DNA of 64,000 nt from Bacteroidota bacterium (GCA_018267925.1 JAFDXO010000165.1:43674-107673), one strand, 5' to 3'; shown: positions 8,692 through 18,109, counted from the first letter of the stretch. A program made the numbers and translations. The notes: generated by a model not told the origin, from the sequence alone.

Positions 8692-9876
8692 ATGTCCATA
8701 CCAAAGTACGAAGCTTCCTTTATAAAACACAATGCCTGTGTGTTGCTCCCTACATTTAATAATGCAGGCAGCATAGAAACCGTAGTACGAAGCATATTGG
8801 CATGTACTTCTCGTTTGATCATTATCAATGACGGTTCAACCGATGATACCACCAAAATTTTATCAGTTTTTTCCGAAGTTAAAATAATCAGCTACTTACC
8901 CAATAAGGGGAAAGGTGCAGCCCTGCAAGCCGGATTTAAAGCCGCTGCTGATCAGGGTTTCGATTATGCTATTACATTAGATAGTGATGGACAACATGAT
9001 GCCCATGATTTGATTCGTTTTTTGGAGAAATTGGATGAAGCCCCTCATTCTTTATTAGTGGGTGCTCGAAATATGAATCAAGAAAATGTACCGACCAAAA
9101 GCTCCTTTGGAAATCGTTTTTCAAATTTTTGGTTTTGGGTAAACACGGGCATATCCTTGCCAGATACGCAATCCGGATACCGATGCTATCCTTTAAAGCC
9201 CATTGTAGGGAAGCATTATTTTACTACAAAATACGAATTTGAAATAGAGGTGATGGTACGCGCTTCTTGGAGCGGCGTACCGGTTCTTAGTATTCCGGTT
9301 TCTGTTTATTACCCTAAGGCGGAAGAAAGGGTTTCTCATTTTCGTCCATTCAAAGATTTTTCACGAATTAGTGTATTGAATACTTGTTTGGTTTTAATAG
9401 CCTTACTCTGGATTAAGCCTCGTGATTTTGTTCGATTGCTGATGAAAAAAGAAGGCTGGAAAACCATGTGGCGAATGTTGTTTGTCAACCCTCAAGAAAG
9501 CAACCATACTAAAGCAGCCTCTGTTGCTTTTGGTTTTTTCATGGGGATAGTTCCGGTGTGGGGTTTTCAATTGGCTATTGGCATTCCTGCGTCTATTGCA
9601 CTTCGCCTCAATAAAGCCTTATTTCTGATTGCTGCCAATATTAGCATCTTTCCTTTCACCGCTTTTTGGTGGATGGCAAGCTTAGTAACCGGTAAATGGA
9701 TTTTAGGATACCATACATGGTCTTTAGAATGGCAAACGCTTACACTTGAACGAGTAAAAGAAGAAGGGTTAGCATTCTTTTTAGGCGGTACTGTTTTGTC
9801 AATTGGCATTTCAGTTGCCGGATATTTAATAACTTATTTTTTATTGGCTGCCTTCCGAAAAACAACCAAAGCATAG
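8692..9876 (+). CDS. Family 2 glycosyltransferase with C-terminal DUF2062 membrane domain
   Basis: A 394-aa fusion. Residues about 14-225 are a GT-A glycosyltransferase (VLLPTFNNAGSIETVV, INDGSTDD, TLDSDGQHDAHD with the metal-binding DxD, then TQSGYRCYPL and KYEFEIEVMVRA). From about residue 255 a DUF2062 membrane domain follows (GFFMGIVPVWGFQLAIG and KALFLIAANISIFPF) with several helices. It probably uses a nucleotide sugar or acts on a lipid carrier at the inner membrane. It starts 18 nt after the C45 hydrolase, and the two form a likely operon. The known association with aryl-polyene type lipids is family knowledge; no polyketide-type genes are seen here. Confidence 0.88.
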   Translation: MSIPKYEASFIKHNACVLLPTFNNAGSIETVVRSILACTSRLIIINDGSTDDTTKILSVFSEVKIISYLPNKGKGAALQAGFKAAADQGFDYAITLDSDGQHDAHDLIRFLEKLDEAPHSLLVGARNMNQENVPTKSSFGNRFSNFWFWVNTGISLPDTQSGYRCYPLKPIVGKHYFTTKYEFEIEVMVRASWSGVPVLSIPVSVYYPKAEERVSHFRPFKDFSRISVLNTCLVLIALLWIKPRDFVRLLMKKEGWKTMWRMLFVNPQESNHTKAASVAFGFFMGIVPVWGFQLAIGIPASIALRLNKALFLIAANISIFPFTAFWWMASLVTGKWILGYHTWSLEWQTLTLERVKEEGLAFFLGGTVLSIGISVAGYLITYFLLAAFRKTTKA

Positions 9877-9952
9877 TTGATTATTATCTGCGGTGATTTT
9901 TTTTGTTCTCTTTTTTTATTTTAGAAGCTGATTATTGATAACATAGTTGGTT

Positions 9953-10789
9953 ATGGATGTGAGGCAATATCTTGATCGGATTCATTACGTTGGCTCAACC
10001 AAGGTATGTATAGAAACGCTGTCCGGCTTACAAAGGCAGCATGTGTTTAATATACCTTTTGAAAATGTTGATATTCAAAAAGGCATCCCTATTATTTTAC
10101 AAGAAGACTTGTTATTTGATAAAATTGTTCATCGTAAAAGAGGTGGATATTGTTATGAGTTGAATGGTTTGTTTAGCATTTTGTTAAACAAGTTGGGTTT
10201 TGATATTTCATTAGTTTCCGGTAGGGTAGTGAAGGGAAAGAGAATTGGCGATGAATTTGATCATCTCGCTATTTTAGTGCGGTTGGGAAGACAGCAATGG
10301 TTGGTAGATGTAGGGTTTGGAGATTTTGCATTGATGCCCCTTTCCATGAACACAGAAGCACCTCAATGGGATGGGCGAAACCATTATTGTATCACTCCTC
10401 ATGATACTGATTATTGTGTGATGAAGCAGAAAAATACAGAACAAACTGCCCGAATTGAATATTTATTTTCAACAAAAAACTGCATATTATCTGATTTTTT
10501 TCCGGTTAATGAATTTAAACAAAGTTCAGTTGAATCGCATTTTACACAAAACTTAATTTGTAGTTTACCAACCCAAGATGGGCGCATCAGCATCATCAAT
10601 CAACATCTCATTTCTACTGTGGGAGAAATTAAAAAAGAAAGCTTTATTCCCATTGATGATTTGCCCAAACTTTTATCGAAGTATTTTAATGTTCACATTG
10701 ATGAATTGCCACTGAAATCAGCTACCAAACATGCTTTTAGATTCTTACAGCAATCTTATTTTCAAAACCAAGACCAAATTTTAAGGTAA
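9953..10789 (+). CDS. Arylamine N-acetyltransferase
   Basis: A 278-aa cytoplasmic enzyme transferring acetyl from acetyl-CoA to arylamines. The catalytic triad is visible: C67 in KRGGYCYELNG, H104 in EFDHLAILVRL and D119 in WLVDVGFGD, at nearly the same positions as in classical NAT enzymes. NIPFENVDI near residue 30 is also a family block. I chose ATG 9953 rather than the TTG two codons earlier. It follows the GT2-DUF2062 gene by 76 nt and may be in the same unit. Its true substrate is unknown. Confidence 0.93.
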   Translation: MDVRQYLDRIHYVGSTKVCIETLSGLQRQHVFNIPFENVDIQKGIPIILQEDLLFDKIVHRKRGGYCYELNGLFSILLNKLGFDISLVSGRVVKGKRIGDEFDHLAILVRLGRQQWLVDVGFGDFALMPLSMNTEAPQWDGRNHYCITPHDTDYCVMKQKNTEQTARIEYLFSTKNCILSDFFPVNEFKQSSVESHFTQNLICSLPTQDGRISIINQHLISTVGEIKKESFIPIDDLPKLLSKYFNVHIDELPLKSATKHAFRFLQQSYFQNQDQILR

Positions 10790-10942
10790 ACTTTTTCAAA
10801 GAACAATATTATGGTTTGTTTGAAAATAAAATTTAATTGCCAAGTTTATGATTGAACACAAAAGTAGAAATAGCTTTTGGGCAATTTGTCAGGACTCAGC
10901 ACCACAAGCGAAAGCCAAAATAGCAACTGTACATTGGTTGAT

Positions 10943-12208
10943 TTAAAATAACATACCGGCAATTGTCGCGCTTAAATAGGACGCTAAAGTACCACACAAC
11001 AGGGCTTTCATGCCCAATTTTGCTAAGTCGCTTCTTCGTTCCGGTACCAAGGCTCCTATACCACCAATTTGCATTCCCACACTACTGAAATTTGCAAATC
11101 CACAAATAGCAACAGTAACAATTGTCAACCCTTTAGGCGTAAGTATGGGAACCGTATGGGAAGTAAGACTGGTAAAAGCGACAAATTCGTTGATCGTGAT
11201 TTTTTGCCCCAACAGCATAGCCGCATTGTTTATGTCTGAAGACGGAATGCCCATAGCCCAAGCAAATGGATAAAATATTTTTGCAAAAATTAAGTTTAAA
11301 GACAAGTGAAAGTCAGGATTGAAAACATGTCCGATCTTCAATAGTGTCCAATCTAAAAAAGCAATCAATGCAATGAATCCTATAAGCATGGCAATCACAT
11401 TCATGGCAATTTTCCACCCGTCAGCGGCTCCATGGCTCACGGCATCAATCAAGTTGCTGTAACCGCTTTTTACATCAAGTTTTACCTTGCCCATTGTTTG
11501 AGAATCTTCCGTTTCCGGAAAAACTATTTTGGAAATAACAAGTGCACCCGGTGCTGCCATTAAACTTGCCGCTATTAATTGTGGTGCAATATTTAATCCT
11601 GCTCTAAGCCCCATGTTGGCATATACAATCAAGATGCCGCCGGCAATACAAGCCAAACTTCCACTCATGGATGCTAAAAGCTCGCTTCGGGTCATGGTTG
11701 GCAAATATGGACGAATCATTACCTGAGCTTCAATTTGACCAACAAATGCACTTGCTACATTGCTTAATGCTTCTGCACCGCTTACACGCATAATCCAGTT
11801 CATGGCTCGAGCAATAGCCGCTACAATTCGCTGCATAAAGCCAATGTGATAAAATACCGCCACAAGGGATGTTACCAAAATAATGGTCGCAGTAATGTTA
11901 AAGGCAAAAACGAAAGTTCCCGGGTTTTTAAAATCTGTTAGCTGCCCTGTAAAATCATAAGCTCCTATGCCACCATACACAAAGTTGGCTCCCTCTTTGG
12001 CAAATCCCTCAAGTTTCTCCATCCCCTTTCCCATATAAGTAAAGAAATGGTTGATGGCAGGAACTTTAAAAACCAGAAAACCTATAATTGTTTGAAGCAG
12101 TAAGCCTGAAATAACCAAGCGGAGATTGATTTGCTTTTTTGCATTTGAAAATAAAAAAGCAATACCCAGTATTAATGCTATGCCAATAAGGCCATGAAAA
12201 CGCTGCAT
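10943..12208 (-). CDS. Concentrative nucleoside transporter (NupC family)
   Basis: A 421-aa inner-membrane cation-coupled nucleoside symporter. The CNT blocks are clear: GKGMEKLEGFAKEGANFVYG in the N-terminal half, SAFVGQIEAQVMIRPYL (the nucleoside-binding Gln/Glu loop), and the signature LLGQKITINEFVAFTSL followed by ICGFANFSSVGMQIGGIGAL. About ten membrane segments. It is divergent from rimM; the start regions are 119 nt apart. A one-mismatch -7 box (CATTTTTG, 12246-12239 on the minus strand) lies upstream. Whether it prefers purines or pyrimidines cannot be read from the sequence. Confidence 0.94.
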   Translation of the reverse strand: MQRFHGLIGIALILGIAFLFSNAKKQINLRLVISGLLLQTIIGFLVFKVPAINHFFTYMGKGMEKLEGFAKEGANFVYGGIGAYDFTGQLTDFKNPGTFVFAFNITATIILVTSLVAVFYHIGFMQRIVAAIARAMNWIMRVSGAEALSNVASAFVGQIEAQVMIRPYLPTMTRSELLASMSGSLACIAGGILIVYANMGLRAGLNIAPQLIAASLMAAPGALVISKIVFPETEDSQTMGKVKLDVKSGYSNLIDAVSHGAADGWKIAMNVIAMLIGFIALIAFLDWTLLKIGHVFNPDFHLSLNLIFAKIFYPFAWAMGIPSSDINNAAMLLGQKITINEFVAFTSLTSHTVPILTPKGLTIVTVAICGFANFSSVGMQIGGIGALVPERRSDLAKLGMKALLCGTLASYLSATIAGMLF

Positions 12209-12312
12209 GAAATAAAACCGCTATTAAGGTGCGGATGCCAAAAATGGGAAAAAGAAATGATTTACGCAATCCAGTTATTCAACTCAGTTTAAGTACGGAT
12301 GTAATGGAATAC

Positions 12313-12320
12313 TATCTTTG
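12313..12320 (+). promoter_or_regulatory. -7 box of the rimM-trmD promoter
   Basis: TATCTTTG, an exact TAnnTTTG match, ends 7 nt before ATG 12328. The mRNA would have an extremely short leader or none. The position also argues against the upstream in-frame ATG codons at 12229 and later. Confidence 0.55.
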
Positions 12321-12327
12321 TCGCGCA

Positions 12328-12828
12328 ATGATTCGAATCGGTAAAATTGTGGCTACACACGGACTAAAGGGCGGAGTGATATTGGCACACATTCTGGGCG
12401 AAAACAACTGGCTGAAAGAAAACACCGTGTTGTTTTTAGAACTCCAAAAAGATAGTCGAATTCCCTTTTTTGTTGTTCAGTCAAAAGGATTGCAAGATGA
12501 AGAAGCCATTCTACAATTAGACGAAGTCGTCAATGTGGAAGCCGCGAAACAACTTATTGGCAAGCAGGTTTATGTAGCCGAAGCAACATTGCCCGAAACA
12601 GACAAGTCAAGTCCACTTTTATGGATTGGCTTTCAGATTGTAGATTCAGAATTGGGAACCATAGGCAAGGTGGAAGATGTGTTTCAGGCCGGACATCAGT
12701 GGATTGCAAGAGTAAATTATCAGGGTAAAGAAGTATTGTTGCCAATGGTGAAACCAATGATTATAGAAATCAGCATCCGGAACAAATTTATTCGAATGCG
12801 CTTACCGGAAGGCATTTTGGAAATTTAG
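12328..12828 (+). CDS. rimM: Ribosome maturation factor RimM
   Basis: A 166-aa 16S rRNA processing factor for 30S head assembly. It starts with MIRIGKIVATHGLKGGVILA, the conserved RimM N-terminus, and has the C-terminal PRC-barrel domain (about residues 95-166) with GKEVLLPMVKPMIIEI. The start at 12328 is chosen because the reading frame before it (from 12229) is not RimM-like and contains the promoter. trmD follows after 8 nt, the standard rimM-trmD-rplS order. Confidence 0.95.
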   Translation: MIRIGKIVATHGLKGGVILAHILGENNWLKENTVLFLELQKDSRIPFFVVQSKGLQDEEAILQLDEVVNVEAAKQLIGKQVYVAEATLPETDKSSPLLWIGFQIVDSELGTIGKVEDVFQAGHQWIARVNYQGKEVLLPMVKPMIIEISIRNKFIRMRLPEGILEI

Positions 12829-12836
12829 AAAAAGCT

Positions 12837-13526
12837 ATGAGAATTGACATCATTTCCGTCGTACCAGAACTATTAGAAAGCCCACTCAATCATTCTATAA
12901 TGAAACGAGCGCAGGCAAAAGGATTGCTGGAAGTAAAGGTGCATAATTTACGTGACCATACACCCTATAAGCATGGTCAGGTTGACGATTATCAATTCGG
13001 TGGTGGTGCCGGAATGGTAATGATGCCAGAACCATTGGCAATTTTGTTAGATAAATTGTTGGCAGAGCGGAACTACGATGAAGTCATTTACATGACACCA
13101 GATGGAGAAGTTTTTCAACAAAAAACCGCTAATTACCTTTCATTGAAAGAGAACCTCATCCTTATCTGCGGACATTACAAAGGGGTTGATGAAAGAATTC
13201 GTACCCTATACGTTACTCGCGAAATTTCTATTGGCGATTTTGTATTAAGTGGAGGCGAATTACCCGCAGCTATTTTAGTAGATGCGATAGGAAGGCTTAT
13301 TCCGGGTGTTTTGAATGATGAAACATCCGCTTTGTTTGACTCATTTCAAGATGGATTATTGGCTCCTCCAGTTTATACGCGCCCAGCCAACTTTAGAGGG
13401 CATCAAGTGCCGGAAGTATTGTTATCCGGCGACCCCAAAAAGGTAGAAATTTGGCGACACGATATGTCAATTAAACGAACTGAAGAACGCCGCCCCGAAT
13501 TGTTAAATCAGAGCAAGGAAGAATAA
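12837..13526 (+). CDS. trmD: tRNA (guanine-37-N1)-methyltransferase
   Basis: A 229-aa SPOUT-fold enzyme making m1G37 in tRNAs, which prevents +1 frameshifting. Diagnostic blocks are MRIDIISVVPELLESPL, DDYQFGGGAGMVMMPEP, LICGHYKGVDERI and the knot region ISIGDFVLSGGELPAAI with AIGRLIPGVL. The C-terminal domain contains PVYTRPANFRGHQVPEVLLS. It lies 8 nt after rimM and upstream of rplS, which has its own promoter. Confidence 0.97.
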   Translation: MRIDIISVVPELLESPLNHSIMKRAQAKGLLEVKVHNLRDHTPYKHGQVDDYQFGGGAGMVMMPEPLAILLDKLLAERNYDEVIYMTPDGEVFQQKTANYLSLKENLILICGHYKGVDERIRTLYVTREISIGDFVLSGGELPAAILVDAIGRLIPGVLNDETSALFDSFQDGLLAPPVYTRPANFRGHQVPEVLLSGDPKKVEIWRHDMSIKRTEERRPELLNQSKEE

Positions 13527-13538
13527 ATCAAATTTTTT

Positions 13539-13569
13539 TTTGCAATCCTAAATAAACCCCTTACTTTTG
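13539..13569 (+). promoter_or_regulatory. Promoter of rplS with both -33 and -7 elements
   Basis: TTTG at 13539-13542, 19 nt, then TACTTTTG at 13562-13569. This is the cleanest two-element Bacteroidota promoter in the window. ATG 13592 follows after 22 nt. Confidence 0.75.
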
Positions 13570-13591
13570 CAGACCCAAAATAGTAGTAAAG

Positions 13592-13951
13592 ATGGATGCT
13601 ATAGCTTTCGTACACGGGCAAATGTCGGCACAGAAAGAATTTCCGAAATTTAAAGCGGGCGATAACGTTACCGTAAACTATAAAATCGTAGAAGGAAACA
13701 AGGAGCGTATTCAGGCCTTCAAAGGCGATGTTATAAAACGTCAAGGTCGTGGATCAACTCAAACTTTCACCGTTCGAAAAATTTCAGACGGAGTAGGTGT
13801 TGAGCGTTTGTTCCCCTTGTTTTCGCCCAGTATTGATTCAATTGTGTTAAACAAAGTAGGACGTGTTCGCCGTGCGAAATTATTTTATCTTCGTGAGCGT
13901 AGCGGGAAGTCTGCTCGTATCAAAGAAAAAAAGCAAATTCACCACAGTTAA
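13592..13951 (+). CDS. rplS: 50S ribosomal protein L19
   Basis: A 119-aa ribosomal protein near the 30S-50S interface. Conserved text includes [40 protein letters not shown] and [20 protein letters not shown]. The N-terminus carries a short extension before the KFKAGD block. It has its own two-element promoter and a strong intrinsic terminator directly downstream, so it can be a monocistronic unit in addition to readthrough from trmD. Confidence 0.97.
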   Translation: MDAIAFVHGQMSAQKEFPKFKAGDNVTVNYKIVEGNKERIQAFKGDVIKRQGRGSTQTFTVRKISDGVGVERLFPLFSPSIDSIVLNKVGRVRRAKLFYLRERSGKSARIKEKKQIHHS

Positions 13952-13975
13952 TAGCTGTAAAAATAATTTAGTTTC

Positions 13976-14005
13976 AGAGAACACTACTTTGTGTTCTCTT
14001 TTTTA
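13976..14005 (+). terminator. Intrinsic terminator after rplS
   Basis: A perfect 9-bp stem AGAGAACAC / GTGTTCTCT with a 6-nt loop is followed by a T run. Confidence 0.85.
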
Positions 14006-14039
14006 TTTTTGTTCACTATCTTTCGCTTTTTTTAAGGAA

Positions 14040-14061
14040 TTCCCTTACTTTTTTAAGGGAA
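14040..14061 (+). other. Stem-loop in the leader region of the T9SS cargo gene
   Basis: TTCCCTTA, six-nt loop CTTTTT, TAAGGGAA: an 8-bp perfect hairpin just upstream of a -7 box. Function is unknown; it has no T tail in the forward direction. Confidence 0.4.
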
Positions 14062-14071
14062 CAACCGTCTA

Positions 14072-14079
14072 TAAATTTG
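14072..14079 (+). promoter_or_regulatory. -7 box upstream of the 945-aa T9SS cargo gene
   Basis: TAAATTTG matches TAnnTTTG exactly and ends 43 nt before ATG 14123. No -33 TTTG is obvious. Confidence 0.4.
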
Positions 14080-14122
14080 TTTTAGAGTAAAAGAATTTCG
14101 AACCATCATTTACATACGATAC

Positions 14123-16960
14123 ATGAACAAGGTATTCGCTACACTTTCTTTCCTTTTTGTCTTCACAGCGTTTTCACGAACAGCTCAGGCGCAAATTGTC
14201 AACAAATATGCTGCTGTTGTCAATTTTGATATCAACTGCAACAACCGTATCACTGTAGATGATGCCAGTGAATTTCATGCAGGGGATACTATCCTCATCA
14301 TCCAGATGAAGACCTTCTCCGTTGACTCAACCAACACCCCAACTTTTGGCGATACACTTGCCTATAATGGTGCCGGTAATTATGAGTATAACGTTGTTAA
14401 AAAAATTCTTCTTGGAAATAAGATTGAATTCAAATACCAAGTTAAGCGTACTTACGATTGGACACTTGGACGTGTACAAATTGTTCGAGTAGCCTATGCA
14501 AACAATTATATTGTCAATTCACCAATTACTTGTATGCCCTGGAATGGTTTTAAAGGTGGCGTTGTAGTAATTCGTGGAGGAAATAGTATTGTGTTGAACG
14601 CAAACATAGACGTTACCGGTAGAGGATTTCGTGCCGGTCAACCTTTACTTCTTCAAAATGCAGTGTCGTGTAATAAATCAGACTACTATTATCCCGCAAA
14701 TGGCGATGGAGGGCAAAAAGGAGAAGGGATAGGATACCTTTCAAATAATAAAAATTATGGCCGCGGCAAGCTGACAAATGGCGGCGGAGGTGGAACGAAT
14801 AGCAGATCAGGCGGAGCCGGTGGTGGAAATGGTGGTACCGGTGGCGGTGGCGGTGATCAATATCAAGCTGCATCAGCTTGGTGTCCAAACAACGTCATGT
14901 CTAATCTTGGCGGTATTGGCGGATTGGCATTAGGTAATAATACTTTTTTGAGTAAAGTTTTCCTTGGTGGCGGCGGCGGCTGTGGTCAAGGAGATAATCT
15001 TAGTGAGAAAGCAGGAGGAAATGGTGGAGGAATCATCATCTTGGATGCACCCACCATCATTGGTAATAACAATAGTGTAATTGCAGATGGTGACAGTGCA
15101 GCTATGTGTACAGCTGCCGGACCCGGTTGTGAAGATGATGGCGGCGGTGGCGGCGGTGCAGGTGGATCCATATTAATTAATGCAACTAATGTTACCAACT
15201 TGTTGAAATTATATGCTCGTGGTGGTAAGGGATCAAAAATATATTCAAGCATTACCGTGAATGCAACCTTTATGCCCGGACCCGGTGGCGGCGGCGGCGG
15301 CGGTGCTGTTTGGTTTAAAAATGCAACTGTTCCTGCTGGTGTCACTGTTAATACGACGGGTGGAGTTAAAGGCGTTTTACCTCAATTTATTAATTCCTCA
15401 AACGGTTCAAAAGATGGTTCAGTGGGCGTTACAGTCAATAATCTGAATTTCAATTTTCCAATTGATACCTTTTTAATAAAGTATAATTTAGATTTTCTAG
15501 ACTCAGTTACGAAATGTGCAACTATTAAATTTGTCAACAAAACAAAAGTCGCTGTTGGTGTTGGGATTTTTTCTTGGTGGTGGAGTTTTGGTGACGGCAA
15601 AACCGATACCGCTAAAAACCCGACACATACTTATGGAGCTGGCGGAACTTATACCGTAAAAGTTGCTGCTCAAGATATAACAGGCTGTACTGATACGCTT
15701 ACCAGAGTCATTACCCTTAATAGCTTAAATTATGGTGTCCGGGATACCGTTGTGGGTTGTCGTACACATACATTTTTCCCATTCAAGAAAACGGGACCTA
15801 CAGCAGCAATATATCAGTGGAATTTTGGAGATGGTGATACAGCAACCGGAAATCCAATTACCCATACTTATAAAGCAAAGGGAAGTAAAAAATACACGGT
15901 TGTGCTTACCGTTACAGATTCTACCGGTTGTCAAGATACCGTTCATTTTACAGCAGATGTAGTAGGTGTAGTTGCCCGATATAATGTCAGTAAAGATTCT
16001 GTTTGTCAATTGCAACAAGTTAACTTTACGGATAAATCTGACACTACGGCTATTTTCTGGGCTTGGACGTATGGAGATGGTAATGTTGATAGTATAAAAA
16101 ATCCAAACCACATTTATCCTTATGAAGGCACCTATAAAACAAGCTTAATTGTAGGTAATATTTATGGTTGTCTGGATACAGCTTATAAGAATATTGTAGT
16201 TGATTCTATTTCTCCCGTTGATTATATCCCATCTGACACCATTTTGTGCCAAGGTCAAACAATCATACTAAAAGGATTTTATCTCCACCAAAATGCAAGA
16301 AGTGCCGATTGGGATTTAGGTGATGGATTTAAAATAAAAAATACAGATCCGGTTATTCATGCTTACGATGCTGCGGGTGCCTATAATGTAACCTTAACCG
16401 TACATTTCCGCTCTTGTCCGGATTCTACTTTCTCTAAGCTAATTAATATCAATCCTTATCCACAATTGAACTTAGGACCTGATACTAGCATGTGTGCAAA
16501 TGGTGCATCTCTTATATTGGCAGATAATATCAATGTAAGCAACCCTTACGCAAAATGGACTTGGAATACAGGCGATACAACCAGCTTCATTAACGTTCGT
16601 CATCCGGGAATTTATACGGCTCGTATAAACATAAAAGGATGCACAACCAGTGATAGTGTTGAGGTGTTTAAGGATTGCTATTTGGACATTCCTAATGCCT
16701 TTGCACCCAATGGAACCGGAGCAAATGCTTATTTCCTTCCACGTCAACTTTTATCTAAGAGTGTAAGCCAATTTAAAATGACCATTTTTGATCGTTGGGG
16801 GCAAGAAGTTTTCCAAACCAATAGCATCAATGGACGTGGATGGGATGGAAAATTCAATGGTAAAGATCAACCTATGGGCGTGTATGTTTACCAAATAAGT
16901 GTAACTTTTGCCAATGGTGTTTCTGAAAGCTATACCGGAAATGTTACACTGATCAGATAG
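14123..16960 (+). CDS. Secreted glycine-rich PKD-repeat protein with T9SS type-B sorting domain
   Basis: A 945-aa extracellular or surface protein. Signal peptide is residues 1-23 (cut after AQA). Residues about 130-430 form a repeated region of short beta strands separated by glycine runs (for example GGGGGTNSRSGGAGGG and a DNA (GGC)5 tract at 15287-15301), probably a beta-helix. Four PKD domains follow, marked by WWWSFGDG (about 481), YQWNFGDG (563), WAWTYGDG (646) and ADWDLGDG (727). The last 90 residues (IPNAFAPNGTG, FDRWGQEVF, GWDGKFNGKDQPMGVYVYQI) are the gliding-motility-associated type-B sorting domain recognised by the type IX secretion system. Adhesion is a guess; no enzyme domain is seen. 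A terminator follows. Confidence 0.92.
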   Translation: MNKVFATLSFLFVFTAFSRTAQAQIVNKYAAVVNFDINCNNRITVDDASEFHAGDTILIIQMKTFSVDSTNTPTFGDTLAYNGAGNYEYNVVKKILLGNKIEFKYQVKRTYDWTLGRVQIVRVAYANNYIVNSPITCMPWNGFKGGVVVIRGGNSIVLNANIDVTGRGFRAGQPLLLQNAVSCNKSDYYYPANGDGGQKGEGIGYLSNNKNYGRGKLTNGGGGGTNSRSGGAGGGNGGTGGGGGDQYQAASAWCPNNVMSNLGGIGGLALGNNTFLSKVFLGGGGGCGQGDNLSEKAGGNGGGIIILDAPTIIGNNNSVIADGDSAAMCTAAGPGCEDDGGGGGGAGGSILINATNVTNLLKLYARGGKGSKIYSSITVNATFMPGPGGGGGGGAVWFKNATVPAGVTVNTTGGVKGVLPQFINSSNGSKDGSVGVTVNNLNFNFPIDTFLIKYNLDFLDSVTKCATIKFVNKTKVAVGVGIFSWWWSFGDGKTDTAKNPTHTYGAGGTYTVKVAAQDITGCTDTLTRVITLNSLNYGVRDTVVGCRTHTFFPFKKTGPTAAIYQWNFGDGDTATGNPITHTYKAKGSKKYTVVLTVTDSTGCQDTVHFTADVVGVVARYNVSKDSVCQLQQVNFTDKSDTTAIFWAWTYGDGNVDSIKNPNHIYPYEGTYKTSLIVGNIYGCLDTAYKNIVVDSISPVDYIPSDTILCQGQTIILKGFYLHQNARSADWDLGDGFKIKNTDPVIHAYDAAGAYNVTLTVHFRSCPDSTFSKLININPYPQLNLGPDTSMCANGASLILADNINVSNPYAKWTWNTGDTTSFINVRHPGIYTARINIKGCTTSDSVEVFKDCYLDIPNAFAPNGTGANAYFLPRQLLSKSVSQFKMTIFDRWGQEVFQTNSINGRGWDGKFNGKDQPMGVYVYQISVTFANGVSESYTGNVTLIR

Positions 16961-16991
16961 TCGCAACAATTTTGATTGAACCTCTTTTTTC

Positions 16992-17035
16992 AATGAGGCT
17001 GACCCAAAATATAAAAGGTTCAGCCTCATTTTTTT
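16992..17035 (+). terminator. Intrinsic terminator after the 945-aa T9SS cargo gene
   Basis: AATGAGGCTGACC (16992-17004) pairs with GGTTCAGCCTCATT (17017-17030) with a single bulged base, followed by a T run. Confidence 0.85.
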
Positions 17036-17169
17036 GTCTATTATGTTGACTATCGAAAACGATTTTGTAAAATAAAATACCACAATTGTAGTATTGCTTC
17101 TTGTGCCAACTTTTCTTTATTTTGTAATCGAAAGCTGAAATTGTTTTACTCATTAAAACACTATTTTTT

Positions 17170-17937
17170 ATGAAGTATTTTGTTTTTCTTTTCTCATTTT
17201 TCGTTTTTGTTTCTTTTACTTCTAAAGCTCAAAAAACCACGAAAGAAACTTTTACCAAGAACAATATTAAATTAAACTTGTTTGGATTGGCACTTAGGAA
17301 TTTCTCATTACAATATGAGCGAGGACTTAATCCTAAAATATCTGCTTCTTTAGGCGTACGATTTATGCCCAAAGGGTCTGTACCATTTCAAGGATCTTTA
17401 CGGAATTCCGTGAAAAACGACCCAGCCGATAGTAATAATGCCGGATTAGACTTCGTTAATAATGCGCAAATCAGTAGTTGGGCAATAACGCCTGAATTTC
17501 GTTATTATTTTGGAAAACAGCCACTGAATGGCTTTTATGTTGCACCCTTTCTTCGCATTGGTGGATATGGCATTGACTGGGACTATAAGTTCGAACGCAA
17601 TAATGGAACTGTTAAGCCTGTACATTTAATGGGTAGAAGCACTGCTTTCTCAGGTGGCATTTTATTGGGTGCGCAATGGCATATAGGCAAACATGTATTA
17701 CTTGATTGGTGGATACTTGGTCCCCAGTATGGCAGTTACAACGTAAAATTAGATGCGTCAGGAGATTTTTCTGATCTATCCCAACAAGATCAAGCTGAAC
17801 TGAAAAAAACAATTGAAAGCATTGGATTTAATGGAAACAAAACGGATGCTTCCGTTACCAACACCTCCGTAACTGCTAATAGCAAGATCTCTTTACCGGG
17901 CTTGCGAACAGGTTTTTGTGTGGGATATACTTTCTAA
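17170..17937 (+). CDS. Probable outer-membrane beta-barrel protein (DUF3575-like)
   Basis: A 255-aa protein with a signal peptide (residues about 1-20, cut after SKA). It is followed by amphipathic strands such as IKLNLFGLALRNFSLQYERG and ISASLGVRFMPKG, and ends in GLRTGFCVGYTF. The closing aromatic Phe is the usual outer-membrane barrel ending. The 'N-x-ALR-x-SLQYER' start resembles DUF3575-type small porin-like proteins of Bacteroidota. No catalytic residues are visible. It is isolated between a terminator and the DUF4175 gene. Function unknown. Confidence 0.75.
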   Translation: MKYFVFLFSFFVFVSFTSKAQKTTKETFTKNNIKLNLFGLALRNFSLQYERGLNPKISASLGVRFMPKGSVPFQGSLRNSVKNDPADSNNAGLDFVNNAQISSWAITPEFRYYFGKQPLNGFYVAPFLRIGGYGIDWDYKFERNNGTVKPVHLMGRSTAFSGGILLGAQWHIGKHVLLDWWILGPQYGSYNVKLDASGDFSDLSQQDQAELKKTIESIGFNGNKTDASVTNTSVTANSKISLPGLRTGFCVGYTF

Positions 17938-18059
17938 GGTTGAAAAGTAAAGGTGCTTTCAGATAAGTTTTTGACAACTCTGCTAAACCTAAAGTGATTA
18001 CCTTCAAAAGATAAAGTGAAAAGTAGTAAGTTATAATTGTATGAAGAATCTTTGGGTCA

Positions 18060-18089
18060 TTTGCGAAGCGGGTAAAATACCTTAATTTG
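18060..18089 (+). promoter_or_regulatory. Probable promoter of the DUF4175 gene
   Basis: TTTG at 18060-18063, 18 nt, then TTAATTTG at 18082-18089 (one mismatch to TAnnTTTG). The box ends 20 nt before ATG 18110. Confidence 0.45.
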
Positions 18090-18109
18090 CAAAAGACGAA
18101 GTTTGAAGA

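Noticed and set aside
14613..15345. Leftward His-rich and Pro-rich open frames in the glycine-run region
   Set aside because: They are the antisense of GGT/GGC/GGA glycine runs in the T9SS cargo gene, which creates long stop-free reverse frames.
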